From positions 1-62,195 of the forward strand of contig NZ_PHSN01000009.1 of the NCBI RefSeq assembly GCF_002871005.1: DNA of 62,195 nt, read 5' to 3'. The notes beneath the pieces were generated by a model. The model worked only from the letters and a program-made list of their open reading frames with translations. It was not told the origin of the DNA and searched no databases. The position numbers and the translations under genes are program-made. Shown one piece after another: positions 1 to 9,168 of this stretch (position 1 is the stretch's first letter; the number at the start of each line of letters is the position of its first letter). The stretch is from Acidimangrovimonas sediminis (lineage in GTDB: Bacteria; Pseudomonadota; Alphaproteobacteria; Rhodobacterales; Rhodobacteraceae).

Positions 1-2464
1 CCAGCACGACCGACCCGCCGGTCCCGCTCAGCGCGTTGATGGTCGCGCCCGAGGTGGTCCCGCTGATGTCGAAGCTGCCGCCCGAGATCGACACGCCGCT
101 GGAAGCCGCGATGCTGCTGCCGCCCGAAAGCGCCAGCGTGCCCGCGGGGATCGAGGTCGCGCCGGTGTAGCTGTTCGCCCCGCTCAGCGTCTCGGTGCCC
201 GTACCGCCCTTGGTGAGCGACAGGGCCGAGGCCCCGTCCTGGATGACGCCGGTGAAGGTCGAACTCGTGTTCGGGTTCACCGAGACGGTCGCGGCGGAGG
301 CGCCGTTGTTCGTGATCACACCCGAGCCGGTCAGGTTGCCGATCGGCGAGTTGTAGCCGTTGAGGTCATAGGTGCCGTCGATGGCGGAGCTGTCTCCCGC
401 ATTGGCGTAGAGCGCGGAACTTGCGAAGAAGGCGTTTCCGGCGACCAGCGTACCGCCGGCGACGTTGACGGAACGGTTCAGCCCGTACCCCAAGGCCCCG
501 TTGACCGTCACGACCACCGTGCCGGTGTCGGTGGACGATCCGTAGTTGGTAACCGAACCCGTGGTCGAGTTAAGCGCGCCAGACACGTTCAGATTGAGTG
601 TCGTACCCGTCGCGGCCGAGATCTGCCCCGTCTGGTTGGACAACGTGGAGAGGTTGAGCACCGTGACCGTGGTGTCCGCAGTGGTGCGCAGCGTGCCGTC
701 GCGGAGAAACACGTTGCTGCCCGACGACAGGCTGCCGCCGGTGCCCAGTGTCAGCACTGCGTCCGAGGGGGCCGATCCACTGCCATCGCCCACGTTGACG
801 GAGGTCGAGGACAGCCCGGTCTCGGCCACCAGCTGGCCGCCGCTGGCCACTGTGGTGGGGCCGGTGTAGCTGGCCGTGCCGGTCAGGGTCAGCGTGCCGG
901 AGCCGACGGTCAGCCCCGTCGTATTGGTCCCGCCGTCCGATATCGTGCCCGCGAAGGTCGAGGTGCCGGTCGTCGTCAGCGTGGCATCCGCGGTGCCGGA
1001 GTTGGTGATCGTGCCGGTGCCGGTGACGGTCGACAGCGTGTTGTCGTAACCGCCGAGGTCGACCGTACCGTTGGCGTTGATCGTGGTCGCCGACGACGCG
1101 CTGAAGGCATCGGCATTCCCGGCCTTCAACGTCACGAGGTTGGTGCCGTCGCCCACCTGCGTCGGGCCGGTGTAGGTGCTGTTGCCGGTCATCGTCAGCA
1201 CGTCGGTCGCGGCATTGTTCACGCCCAGCACGACGACATCGCCGGTGCCAGAGATCGCGCCCGTCGTGTTCGCCCCGTCGACGTTGAACGTCGGGTCGCC
1301 GGTGACGCTCACCGTGCCCAGCGTCGCCCCCTGAAGCGTCACCGAAGAGCCGTTTGCCAGAGCAAGGTTGGTGCCGCTCAGGTCGGAACCGCTGGTGACG
1401 GTCAGCGCGCCGCTGTCGGCGACCGAGACGCCGCCGTTCACCGTGGCGCCGCTGGCGAAGGTCAGGGTGTTCGAGGTTCCCGACAGCGAGACCCCCGCCG
1501 CCTGGGTGGTGTTCGTGCCGTCCATGCCGCCGCTGACGACCGCGCTGGACTGCAGATCGAGGGTGAGGTCGGTGCCGGTGATGCCATAGCCACCCGCCCC
1601 CGTGGCCCCCGCCGTGCCCAAAAAGCCCGTGCCCACGGCCCCGGCCGCGCCGCCGTTGCCGCCGGTCACCGTGCCCGCGACGGTCACGGTTGCCCCCGTG
1701 CCCGCCTCGATGCCGTTGCCGCCCGCGCCGCCATCGCCGCCGCTGCCCGCAATGCTCGCGCTGCCGCCTGTGCCGCCGTCGCCACCGTTGCCGCCGGTGA
1801 TCGTGGCCGCGCCGCGGACCGTGACACTGGTGCCCTGCAGCAGAAGGCCGCCGCCGCCATCGCCGCCGTCGCCGCCGTCGCCACTGGCACCGCCGGAGTT
1901 CTGCGCCCCGCCCGACCCGCCGTTGCCACCGTTGCCGCCCGTGGCATCAACGCTCAGCGTCTCGCCCGTACCGCTCAGGATCAGGCCGTAGCCACCGGCC
2001 CCACCGCCGCCGCCGCCGCCCGCCAGGTTCGTGGCGCTGCTGCTGCTGGTGCCGTCTCCGCCGTTGCTGCCGTCGGTGCCTGCGGTGGCCGAGGCCGGCG
2101 CGGTCGCGCTGGTGGTGCTGGTGCCGCCATCGCCGCCATCGCCGCCCTTGCCGGGCCCGACGCCGAATTTCGAGCCGGTGCCGCCCGTGCCGTCCGGGCC
2201 GCCGCCGCCGCCGCCGCCGCTGCCCGTGATGCTGCCATCCGCGCCGGTCGGCGATGCCAGCGTTCCGCCCGCCCCGCCGCTGCCGATCAGGTAGCTGCCG
2301 CCACCGTCACCGCCGGCGCTCTGCGCCAGCGCGGGAAGCCCTGAGAGAGAAAGGACCGCGACGAGGGCAGACGTTCCGAGAAGCGCCACGCGGCGCCCCG
2401 TCCGACGGGCCGCCACCTGCTGAAATTGCGCATGCGGCAGAACCCGATCGATACCGTCACCCAT
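1..2464 (-). CDS. Autotransporter-type surface protein, N-terminal 821 codons (runs off left edge)
   Basis: The minus strand is open from an ATG at 2464 to the left edge; the C-terminus lies outside. The start is preceded by GGGGAGG. Residues 1-49 form an extended signal peptide: charged N-region with RRTGRR, a hydrophobic stretch, and a likely cleavage site after LPALA. Residues of roughly 50-280 are very Gly-rich with GGNGG and GDGGDGG runs, resembling PGRS-like sequence. After that the sequence becomes Thr/Ser/Gly-rich with recurrent units such as TLTGTASYTGPTTV and LSGANSYTGATSI, the signature of autotransporter-associated beta-strand (PATR) repeats, expected to form a secreted beta-helix. 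By family knowledge a C-terminal outer-membrane barrel should follow but cannot be seen. Likely role is surface display or adhesion (inference). Confidence 0.85.
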   Translation of the reverse strand, partial: MGDGIDRVLPHAQFQQVAARRTGRRVALLGTSALVAVLSLSGLPALAQSAGGDGGGSYLIGSGGAGGTLASPTGADGSITGSGGGGGGGPDGTGGTGSKFGVGPGKGGDGGDGGTSTTSATAPASATAGTDGSNGGDGTSSSSATNLAGGGGGGGAGGYGLILSGTGETLSVDATGGNGGNGGSGGAQNSGGASGDGGDGGDGGGGLLLQGTSVTVRGAATITGGNGGDGGTGGSASIAGSGGDGGAGGNGIEAGTGATVTVAGTVTGGNGGAAGAVGTGFLGTAGATGAGGYGITGTDLTLDLQSSAVVSGGMDGTNTTQAAGVSLSGTSNTLTFASGATVNGGVSVADSGALTVTSGSDLSGTNLALANGSSVTLQGATLGTVSVTGDPTFNVDGANTTGAISGTGDVVVLGVNNAATDVLTMTGNSTYTGPTQVGDGTNLVTLKAGNADAFSASSATTINANGTVDLGGYDNTLSTVTGTGTITNSGTADATLTTTGTSTFAGTISDGGTNTTGLTVGSGTLTLTGTASYTGPTTVASGGQLVAETGLSSTSVNVGDGSGSAPSDAVLTLGTGGSLSSGSNVFLRDGTLRTTADTTVTVLNLSTLSNQTGQISAATGTTLNLNVSGALNSTTGSVTNYGSSTDTGTVVVTVNGALGYGLNRSVNVAGGTLVAGNAFFASSALYANAGDSSAIDGTYDLNGYNSPIGNLTGSGVITNNGASAATVSVNPNTSSTFTGVIQDGASALSLTKGGTGTETLSGANSYTGATSIPAGTLALSGGSSIAASSGVSISGGSFDISGTTSGATINALSGTGGSVVL

Positions 2465-2810
2465 GAAAGCCTCCCCAGGCGGAAAATTACTTTTGCGGGG
2501 ACACTAGGGCAACGACTCACAAAATTTCAACGAAAAGTGAGTCATCTTCCGCGAGAAGAGAAATCGCCTCACGGGTGTGGTCCCCCTGTCACATCGGATT
2601 TCCGGACCGTGCCGCCACCGCCCCGCCGCGTCCGCCGCGCGCCCGTCCTGCCGCCGCCCCACGCCGGGGACCACCGGCGGTGGTGGTGGCGGGGACAGCG
2701 GCGCGAAATGCTTGCGCGACACAGGCGCGCATGGCAGGCTCGCGCCCATTGAATGGACGTTCTTGAACGCCGGCCACCGCACAGGGCCCTAGAAAAACAG
2801 GATTTATGCC
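2465..2810. promoter_or_regulatory. Divergent intergenic region, autotransporter / vgrG
   Basis: This 346-bp region separates two divergent genes and should hold both promoters. The part near the autotransporter (about 2480-2560) is AT-richer than the surroundings and contains an inverted repeat, GACTCAC at 2514-2520 and GTGAGTC at 2537-2543, 16 bp apart, suitable as an operator. The vgrG half is GC-rich and shows no convincing promoter by eye. No gene is supported here. Confidence 0.4.
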
Positions 2811-4640
2811 ATGTCGGAGATTTCCCAACAGGAACGGCTGGGCAAGCTGCACCCCGCCTCGCCGCTCGGTCCGGACGACCTTGTCCTCGTCCAGTTCCGC
2901 GGGTCGGAGGCGGTCAACGATCTCTTCCGGTTCGAGGTCGAGGCGCTGACGGACAAAAGCTCGATCGACCTCGATGCCGCGATCGGAAAACACTTCACGG
3001 TAGAGCTGACCACCATCGCCGACGGGCCCCGCTACTTCGATGGACTTCTCACGGATGTGACCGCGCTCGGCCCGCATCTGGGAAAGCGCGGCTACATGCT
3101 GACCCTGCAACCCGAGCTCTGGATGCTGAGCCGGCGCTACAACCAGCGGATCTTTCACGACCAGTCGCCGGTCGACATCATCACCCAGGTCCTGGGCGAT
3201 CACGGGCTGTCGGCCGAGCAGGACGCGCCGGGCGACCTGGCGCAGGGCCCGCAGGAATACGTCGTCCAGCATGGCGAGAGCGACCTCGACTTCATCCGCC
3301 GCCTGATGGAACGCTTCGGGATCAACTTCTACCATACCCATGCGCTCGGCAGTCACGGCATCAAGCTCACGGGCGAGAGCTTCGGCTCCAAAACAGCCGA
3401 GGGCACGCGCGAGGTTAAGGCCAGTTCCCGCCAGCACAACGCAGACAAGGAACATTTCGAAAGCTGGCGCTACGACCGGCGGCTGACCGGCGGCCGGGTC
3501 AGGGTGACCGATTACAATTTCGAGAAACCCTCGACCTCGCTCGAGGCAAGCCAGACCGGCGACGCGGGCTATGCCCACAACGACATCGAAAGCTTCGTCT
3601 ACCCCGGTGGATACCTCGATGCAGGCGAGGGCGTCGACACCGCCAAGCTGCGCCTCAAGCAGCTGCGCGGCGAGGACAACCGCCACTACGCCGAGGGCGA
3701 CGTGATGAGTGCGGGCGCGGGCACCGTGCTGACGATCGAGGGGACCGGCGATACTACGGTGGACGGCAAGGATTTCGTCGTGCTGGCTGCCCACCATGCC
3801 TACGACGCCCAGAGCTACAGCACCGGCGGGGACGGGGCTGATGCCGGTGTCGACCCCTACCGCGGCGCGTTCGAGATGGCGCCCAAGTCGGTGCCGCTGG
3901 TGCCGCAGATGGTCACCCGCCGCGCGGTGATCCCCGGCCCGCAGGTCGCCAAGGTGATCGGCTCGGACGAGATCGACTGCGACAGGTACGGCCGGATCCT
4001 GGTCCAGTTCCCCTGGGATCTGGAGGGCTCCGGCTCCATGCGGTGCCGTGTGGTGCAGCCCTGGGCGGGCGCGGGTTGGGGCAACATCCAGATCCCCCGC
4101 GTCGGGATGGAGGTGCTCGTGCAGTTCCTGATGGGCGACCCTGATCACCCCGTCGTCGTCGGCTGCCTCTACAACCAGGCGAACATGCCGCCCTATGCCC
4201 TGCCCTCGGAACAGAACACCGCCGGGATCAGGTCGAAATCGGTCGGCGGCGGCGGCTACAACGAGCTAGTGATGATCGACACAGACGGGCAGGAAAAGAT
4301 CCGCATGCACGCCCAGCACGACCACGAGGTGACGGTCGAGAACGACGAGACGGTCGAGGTCAAGAAGAACCGCAGCCAGACGGTCGGCGAGAACAAGTCG
4401 ACCGAGGTCGGCAAGGTCTACACGATCGACGCCAAGGACAAGATCGAGCTGACCGTGGGGCAGAGCAAGCTGATGATGGACGGCTCCAAGATCGAACTGT
4501 CGATCGGCAGCTCCAAGGTGACCCTCGACATGACCAACGTGAAGGTCGAGACGATGAACCTGCAGACCAACGGCGTGACCGCCAAGCATGGCGCCTCGGG
4601 GATGCTGGATATCAAGGCGCCGTTGGTGCAGATCAACTGA
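2811..4640 (+). CDS. vgrG: T6SS spike protein VgrG (TssI)
   Basis: A 609-residue protein of normal VgrG length. The first 350 residues match the gp27-like part: FRGSEAVNDLFRFEVEALT near the start, then PVDIITQVLGDHGLS and ESDLDFIRRLMERFGINFYH. A gp5-like OB segment follows, with GRILVQFPWD and GMEVLVQFLMGDPDHPVVVG. The last 110 residues contain spike repeats such as HDHEVTVENDETVEV and end in a beta-helix tail. There is no extra effector domain, so this is a structural rather than an evolved VgrG. It caps the Hcp tube and is pushed into target cells. It is the first gene of the T6SS run; a PAAR tip protein, often next to vgrG, is not seen here. Confidence 0.95.
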   Translation: MSEISQQERLGKLHPASPLGPDDLVLVQFRGSEAVNDLFRFEVEALTDKSSIDLDAAIGKHFTVELTTIADGPRYFDGLLTDVTALGPHLGKRGYMLTLQPELWMLSRRYNQRIFHDQSPVDIITQVLGDHGLSAEQDAPGDLAQGPQEYVVQHGESDLDFIRRLMERFGINFYHTHALGSHGIKLTGESFGSKTAEGTREVKASSRQHNADKEHFESWRYDRRLTGGRVRVTDYNFEKPSTSLEASQTGDAGYAHNDIESFVYPGGYLDAGEGVDTAKLRLKQLRGEDNRHYAEGDVMSAGAGTVLTIEGTGDTTVDGKDFVVLAAHHAYDAQSYSTGGDGADAGVDPYRGAFEMAPKSVPLVPQMVTRRAVIPGPQVAKVIGSDEIDCDRYGRILVQFPWDLEGSGSMRCRVVQPWAGAGWGNIQIPRVGMEVLVQFLMGDPDHPVVVGCLYNQANMPPYALPSEQNTAGIRSKSVGGGGYNELVMIDTDGQEKIRMHAQHDHEVTVENDETVEVKKNRSQTVGENKSTEVGKVYTIDAKDKIELTVGQSKLMMDGSKIELSIGSSKVTLDMTNVKVETMNLQTNGVTAKHGASGMLDIKAPLVQIN

Positions 4641-4770
4641 TCCGCGCCGCGGCCCCGTGGCCTTGGACCACGGCGGCGGATCGGGTGCGGATCGGGGCCG
4701 TGGACTGGGGAGGAAGGCGCGGCCGGGAACCGCCGGGCCGGCCGGGGATGCGAGGGACGAAGGAGCAGCT

Positions 4771-4938
4771 ATGACAGCGGGATGGGCCGATCTGCAGGCC
4801 GGTACAGAGGCCGGCATGCCGGCCGACATGCGGCGCCGCGCGGGCCGGGTCGCGGCGCACCGCGCCCATGGCCGTGGCCGCCACGGACCGGACGAGGGAA
4901 AATGCCGGCGCGACGCTCGGCGTGGGAGGCGGGAGTGA
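4771..4938 (+). CDS. Possible small Arg-rich ORF coupled to the DUF6931-like gene
   Basis: A 55-codon frame starting at an ATG behind a good ribosome site (AAGGAGC about 6 bases upstream). Its TGA overlaps the GTG of the next gene in the GTGA arrangement typical of translational coupling. The product is basic, Arg/Gly/Ala-rich, and matches no family I know. It may be a real small T6SS-linked protein, a leader that couples translation, or a chance frame in GC-rich DNA. The ribosome site is the best argument for it. Confidence 0.3.
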   Translation: MTAGWADLQAGTEAGMPADMRRRAGRVAAHRAHGRGRHGPDEGKCRRDARRGRRE

Positions 4939-5501
4939 ACGGCGCCGCCCTGCCCACCACCCTGCCCTTCGCTTCGGCGACCGAAGTCTACGCCGCCTTC
5001 CCCGAGATCGCGGCGGACCTGACCGCGCCGTGCGAAAACCGCCCGCCGCTCGACTTTCTCGCGGCGCTCGCGGCCTCGGCCACCCCGGAGGAGGCGCTGA
5101 CCTTCGCCGCCTTCGCGCTGGAACGGCGGCTGGCGATCTGGTGGGGGCACGAATGCCTGCGCCAACTGGCCGACCGGATGACCCCGCGCGACCTTGCCCT
5201 GATGGAGCTTGCCGCCGCCTGGGTGGCCGAGCCGGGCGACGGCACCCGCGGCGCGGCGCTGGAAGCCGCGCGAGAGAGCGAGGCCAAGACCCCCGGCGTC
5301 TGGATCGCGCTGGCCGCGGGCTGGTCCTCGGGCAGCATGACGCCGGCCGACCAGCCCGCGGTGCCGGTGCCGCCGCACCTTTGCCCGCGGGCGATCAACG
5401 CGGCGGTCCTCTCGGCGCTTGCACGGGTGGACCGGCCGGGCCGCCCCGCGATGCTTGCCCGCTTCGCCCGCATGGCCCGCACCCTGGCCGAGGGCGGCTG
5501 A
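4935..5501 (+). CDS. DUF6931-like T6SS-associated protein
   Basis: 188 residues from a GTG preceded by GGGAGGCGGGA. An ATG in the same frame at 4782 would add 51 Arg/Gly-rich residues unlike the rest, so the GTG is preferred. The sequence has a compact helical character with AAFALERRLAIWWGHECLRQL, a WW-containing motif I associate with the DUF6931 family often found in T6SS loci, then TPGVWIALAAGWSSGSM and AINAAVLSALARV. No catalytic motif or signal peptide is visible, so it is probably cytoplasmic. Its place between vgrG and tagH suggests a role in loading or regulating the apparatus (inference); the family has no function I can name. Confidence 0.7.
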   Translation: MNGAALPTTLPFASATEVYAAFPEIAADLTAPCENRPPLDFLAALAASATPEEALTFAAFALERRLAIWWGHECLRQLADRMTPRDLALMELAAAWVAEPGDGTRGAALEAARESEAKTPGVWIALAAGWSSGSMTPADQPAVPVPPHLCPRAINAAVLSALARVDRPGRPAMLARFARMARTLAEGG

Positions 5502-5669
5502 CACCGCCCCCGCCCCGGCCCTGCTCTGATCCGCCCGCCCGCGATACCGCCTGCGGGCGCTTGCATCGCGCCCCAGACCGCCCCTAAACTCCGGGACCGC
5601 AAGACCCGGCTCCGCCGCTCTTTTTCCCGACGGGCCGCCAAGGCCGCCCGCCGACCACCCGGACCGAAG

Positions 5670-6851
5670 ATGACCCTGACGCTGCGCATCGAGAATTTCG
5701 ACCACCTCGCCGACGGCGGGCCGCTCAGCTTCCAGATCTCGGGCCGCGGCTTCGAGGTGGGGCGCGATCCCACGATGGACTGGACCCTGCCCGACGACCA
5801 GCGCTTCATCTCCTCGCGTCACTTCGAGGTCCGGTTCGACCGTGGCGCCTACATGCTCGTCGACACCTCTACCAACGGCACCTTCGTCAACGGGGCCTCG
5901 ATCCGGGTGCGCAGCCCGCACCGCCTGGAACCCGGCGACCGGCTACAGGTCGGGCAGTACCTGATTTCGGTGGCGCTTGGCGACGCGGCAGCCATGCGCG
6001 CGGGGCCGGCCGCCGGCATGGGCGCCCCTCCGCCCTCGGCAATGCCGCCTGTGATGCATGACATCTGGGGCGGCGAGGCGCCCGCCGCGCAACAGCCCTC
6101 CTTCGCGCCGCCCCCGCCCGCTGCACCGCAGACCACGCCGCCGGGTCACGGCGGCGCGCCCGAAGGCGCCTCGTTCTCGGGGCAGCAATTCTCGCAGCCG
6201 CCGGTCGCCATCCCGCCGGCACCGCAACCCCCGCAGGGCCGGCCATCCCACCCCGCGGCCCAGGGCGGGGCCGAAGGCGCCGCGGCCTTCCTGCAACTGG
6301 TGGCCGAGGGCGCGGGCCTGCCGCCGCAGACCTTCCTCGCCGGCGACCCGGCCCAGACGGCGCGCGACATCGGCCGCGCGCTTCGGATCGCCTCGGACGA
6401 GCTTTCCGGACTGCTGCGCGCCCGCGCCGCGACCAAGCAATCTGTACGCTCCGGCTCGCGCACCATGATCGGCGCCGAAGACAACAACCCGATGAAGTTC
6501 ATCCCTACCCCGGAGGAACGGCTCGACGCGATGTTCGGCAAGCCCATGCCCGGGTTCCAGCGGGGCCCGGCTGCCTTTCGCGACGGGTTCGACGACGTCA
6601 AGAAACACCAGTACGCGGTGCATGCCGCGATCCAGCCGGCGCTGGCCCGGCTGCTTGCCGAGATCGCGCCCGAGGCGATCGAGAAGAAGATCGGTGGCTC
6701 CATGCTCGGCTCCCGCAAGGGCCGAGCGTGGGAACTTTTCGTCGAGCGCTGGGACGCGATGACCCATCCCTACGAGAACGGGATGCTCGACCTGTTCCTG
6801 ACCTACTTCGCCGAAGCCTACGATCAGGGCACGCGCAAGACCGACCGCTGA
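5670..6851 (+). CDS. tagH: T6SS FHA-domain protein TagH
   Basis: 393 residues. Residues 1-105 form an FHA phosphothreonine-binding domain: FEVGRDPTMDWTLPD, then ISSRHFEVRF and TNGTFVNG hold the conserved Arg, Ser-Arg-His and Asn. A Pro/Ala/Gln-rich linker spans about 110-200. The C-terminal 190 residues match the TagH/ImpI C-terminal region, with FLQLVAEGAGLPP, DNNPMKFIPTPEERLDAMF and GSRKGRAWELFVERWDAM. In other bacteria FHA proteins of this kind connect T6SS assembly to Ser/Thr kinase signalling (PpkA/PppA); neither kinase nor phosphatase is in this window. It is cytoplasmic. Confidence 0.92.
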   Translation: MTLTLRIENFDHLADGGPLSFQISGRGFEVGRDPTMDWTLPDDQRFISSRHFEVRFDRGAYMLVDTSTNGTFVNGASIRVRSPHRLEPGDRLQVGQYLISVALGDAAAMRAGPAAGMGAPPPSAMPPVMHDIWGGEAPAAQQPSFAPPPPAAPQTTPPGHGGAPEGASFSGQQFSQPPVAIPPAPQPPQGRPSHPAAQGGAEGAAAFLQLVAEGAGLPPQTFLAGDPAQTARDIGRALRIASDELSGLLRARAATKQSVRSGSRTMIGAEDNNPMKFIPTPEERLDAMFGKPMPGFQRGPAAFRDGFDDVKKHQYAVHAAIQPALARLLAEIAPEAIEKKIGGSMLGSRKGRAWELFVERWDAMTHPYENGMLDLFLTYFAEAYDQGTRKTDR

Positions 6852-7012
6852 ACCGCAGTTCACGCATCACCTCAACTTCGTGATACAACCCTCTGGTTGC
6901 ACGAGATTCCCCTGAAGATCGCGACCTGATGAACAAGAGTTGATTTGGCGTCCGCCCTCTGCCATCCTTCGGCCACGGTCATCGTCCGGCACTTCTGGGG
7001 ACCCCGGCACTC

Positions 7013-8338
7013 ATGTATCTCGACACGCTGCTGACACCCCTGTCGGAGGACGCGCCCTGCGGCCCGGACCTTGAGGCCGCCGACGACGATGCCTTCCTCG
7101 ATTATTATTTCGAGGCGCTCGCCCGCCTTCCGGAACGCTACTTCGATGCCACGGGCGACGCGTTCGACCGCAAGACGATCGACCTGAAGGCCGAGCGCAC
7201 GGAGCTCGACGCGCTGCTCGGCCGGTCGCGCGATCTCCGGCTCCTGTCGCTCGCGGCGCAGTTCAACATACTCTGCGCCGACCTGACGGGATTCGTCGAC
7301 TGCCTCTGCACGATGGCTGCGCTGCTCGACAACTGGCCCGCCGAGGTGCATCCCGGCACCGACGAGGATGCCACCGACCGGCGCAACGCGATCGAGATGC
7401 TCGACACCCGGGCGACGGTGGCCCTGCCGCTGGAATACGCCCCCCTCTTTCGCGACCGCCGCGCGGGCGAGGTCAGCTTCAACGCCTATGCCGTCGCCAC
7501 CGGCCAGCGTCCGCCCCGCGGCGAAGAGGTGCGCGGCGATCCCTCGACCCTGTCGAACGCCTTCAAGGCGGCCGAGAATGCCGCCGCGGTGGAGGCCGCG
7601 CATGCCCGCCTGACCGACGCGGCGAACGCGGTCAAGAAGATCAAGACGGCCTGCTTCACCGCCGACCGCAACCCGTTCGGCCCGACCCTCGACAATCTGG
7701 AGGCCACGCTCTCCTCGCTTCTGTCCCTGCTTTCCGAGATGCGTCCCGACCTCGGCGGCGCCAGCCTCGCCCCCGCCACGGAGACGGACGAGAAGGCCGC
7801 CGCAGGCGGTGACGAGGGGGCGGCGCCCACCCCGGCGCCCCCCGCAGCAGCCGCCGCGCCGCCGCCCGGACCGGTGGCCAGCCACGCCGCCGCCGCCGCC
7901 GCCCTCGACGCGGTAGAGGCCTATTTCGTGCGGCGCGAGCCCTCGTCGCCCGCGCTCTTCCTCGTGCACCAGTCGCGCCAGCTGATCGGCCGCCCGCTGG
8001 TCGAGGCACTGCGCCTGCTGCTGCCCGAGAAGGCGCTGGAGGCGCGTATCGACTTCGGCGCCGACACCGGCTTCGTCATCGGCATGGACCGCATGAGCGA
8101 GCTCTCCGAGCTTGATTTCGGCGACCCCGACGGAGAGGCGGCCGCCGACGCCCCGCAGGTCACCAGCCGCGACCATGCCCAGCAGCTGATGTCGGCGGTC
8201 GAGGCCTTCTTCCGCCAGGTCGAACCCTCCAGCCCGATCCCCGTGCTGCTGTTTCGCGCCAAGACATACCTCAGCCGCGACTTCTCGGCGATCATCGCGG
8301 ACCTGATCCCGCCGCCGCCGCCCGATCCCTATGCCTGA
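7013..8338 (+). CDS. tssA: T6SS protein TssA with two C-terminal repeats
   Basis: 441 residues. The N-terminal part is an ImpA_N domain: LLTPLSEDAPCGPDLEAADD at the start and DLRLLSLAAQFNILCADLTGF. TssA proteins cap or coordinate growth of the sheath and tube on the baseplate. An Ala/Pro-rich linker (about 260-295) precedes two related C-terminal blocks: residues 297-345 with VEAYFVRREPSSPALFLVHQ, and 390-436 with VEAFFRQVEPSSPIPVLLF. TssA usually carries one such block. The upstream gap of 161 bp is AT-richer than its flanks and may contain a promoter for tssA onward. Confidence 0.92.
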   Translation: MYLDTLLTPLSEDAPCGPDLEAADDDAFLDYYFEALARLPERYFDATGDAFDRKTIDLKAERTELDALLGRSRDLRLLSLAAQFNILCADLTGFVDCLCTMAALLDNWPAEVHPGTDEDATDRRNAIEMLDTRATVALPLEYAPLFRDRRAGEVSFNAYAVATGQRPPRGEEVRGDPSTLSNAFKAAENAAAVEAAHARLTDAANAVKKIKTACFTADRNPFGPTLDNLEATLSSLLSLLSEMRPDLGGASLAPATETDEKAAAGGDEGAAPTPAPPAAAAAPPPGPVASHAAAAAALDAVEAYFVRREPSSPALFLVHQSRQLIGRPLVEALRLLLPEKALEARIDFGADTGFVIGMDRMSELSELDFGDPDGEAAADAPQVTSRDHAQQLMSAVEAFFRQVEPSSPIPVLLFRAKTYLSRDFSAIIADLIPPPPPDPYA

Positions 8339-8482
8339 CCCGCATCATCGCTCCGGAAAAAGTGTTCGGGCGGTGAAATCAAGTGTGGACAGAAAAATGT
8401 GAGCGATGCAGACTTCGCCTCATGATTGAGAAGCCCGGCCTTTGGCTGGCGACATATTCAGAATTTCTGGGGAAATTGAGCG

Positions 8483-9007
8483 ATGTCGAACTCGGGAAGC
8501 AAATTCATTAAGCGCAATCGCCCCCCTCGGGTTCAGATCGCCTATGCCGATCCCTACGACTCCACGCAGAATGTCGAACTGCCGTTCGTGATGGGCGTTA
8601 TGTCCGACCTGTCCGGCAATGCGTCGGACAAGGAAAAGCCGAAGATCGCCGAACGCGACTTCACCAATGTCGACACCGAGAACTTCGACGACTTCATGTC
8701 CAGCGTCGAACCGGCAGTGAGCATGACCGTCAAGAACAAGCTTTCGGGCGCCGAGGACGAGAACCTCTCGGTGAAGCTGACCTTCAAGAGCATGAACGAC
8801 CTCGACCCCGGCGAGATCGCGCGCCAGGTGCCCGCGCTCAGGAAGCTTCTGGAAGCGCGCAGCCAGCTGGCCAACCTACAACGCTACATGAACGGCAAGG
8901 CCGGTGCGCAGGAGATGCTCAACAAGCTTCTGTCGGATGACAAGCTGATGGCGATGCTGTCGTCGCAAACCGGCGATGCGGCTGACAAGGACGGCGACAG
9001 CGCCTGA
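8483..9007 (+). CDS. tssB: T6SS contractile sheath small subunit TssB (VipA)
   Basis: 174 residues with the ImpB/VipA pattern: SKFIKRNRPPRVQIAYADPY, then ELPFVMGVMSDLSG, IAERDFTNVDTENFDDFM and LRKLLEARSQLANLQRYMNG. It pairs with TssC to form the contractile sheath in the cytoplasm. A 144-bp AT-richer gap separates it from tssA and may hold a separate promoter for the abundant sheath and tube genes, although I see no clean promoter there. tssC follows after 161 bp. Confidence 0.97.
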   Translation: MSNSGSKFIKRNRPPRVQIAYADPYDSTQNVELPFVMGVMSDLSGNASDKEKPKIAERDFTNVDTENFDDFMSSVEPAVSMTVKNKLSGAEDENLSVKLTFKSMNDLDPGEIARQVPALRKLLEARSQLANLQRYMNGKAGAQEMLNKLLSDDKLMAMLSSQTGDAADKDGDSA

Positions 9008-9168
9008 AGGTGCTGCGCGACGAGGATGGCGCCCCGGGGCGCCGTTCCGGGGACAATGGCGGCGCGTGGCGTGCCGCGGGGGAAGTGACGGCGCCTGAGG
9101 CGCGAGCGGGATAACGTCGTCCGGGTTCGTGGACGCGCGCCCCGGGGAACAACGAAAGGCCTTCAGGG

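Noticed and set aside
4266-5921. 551-codon minus-strand frame opposite the end of vgrG and the DUF6931-like gene
   Set aside because: Composition is biased and no motif is seen; the plus-strand genes explain the region.
8426-8470. Sigma-54 promoter before tssB
   Set aside because: A GG-N10-GC spacing exists but the TGGCAC and TTGC contexts are missing.
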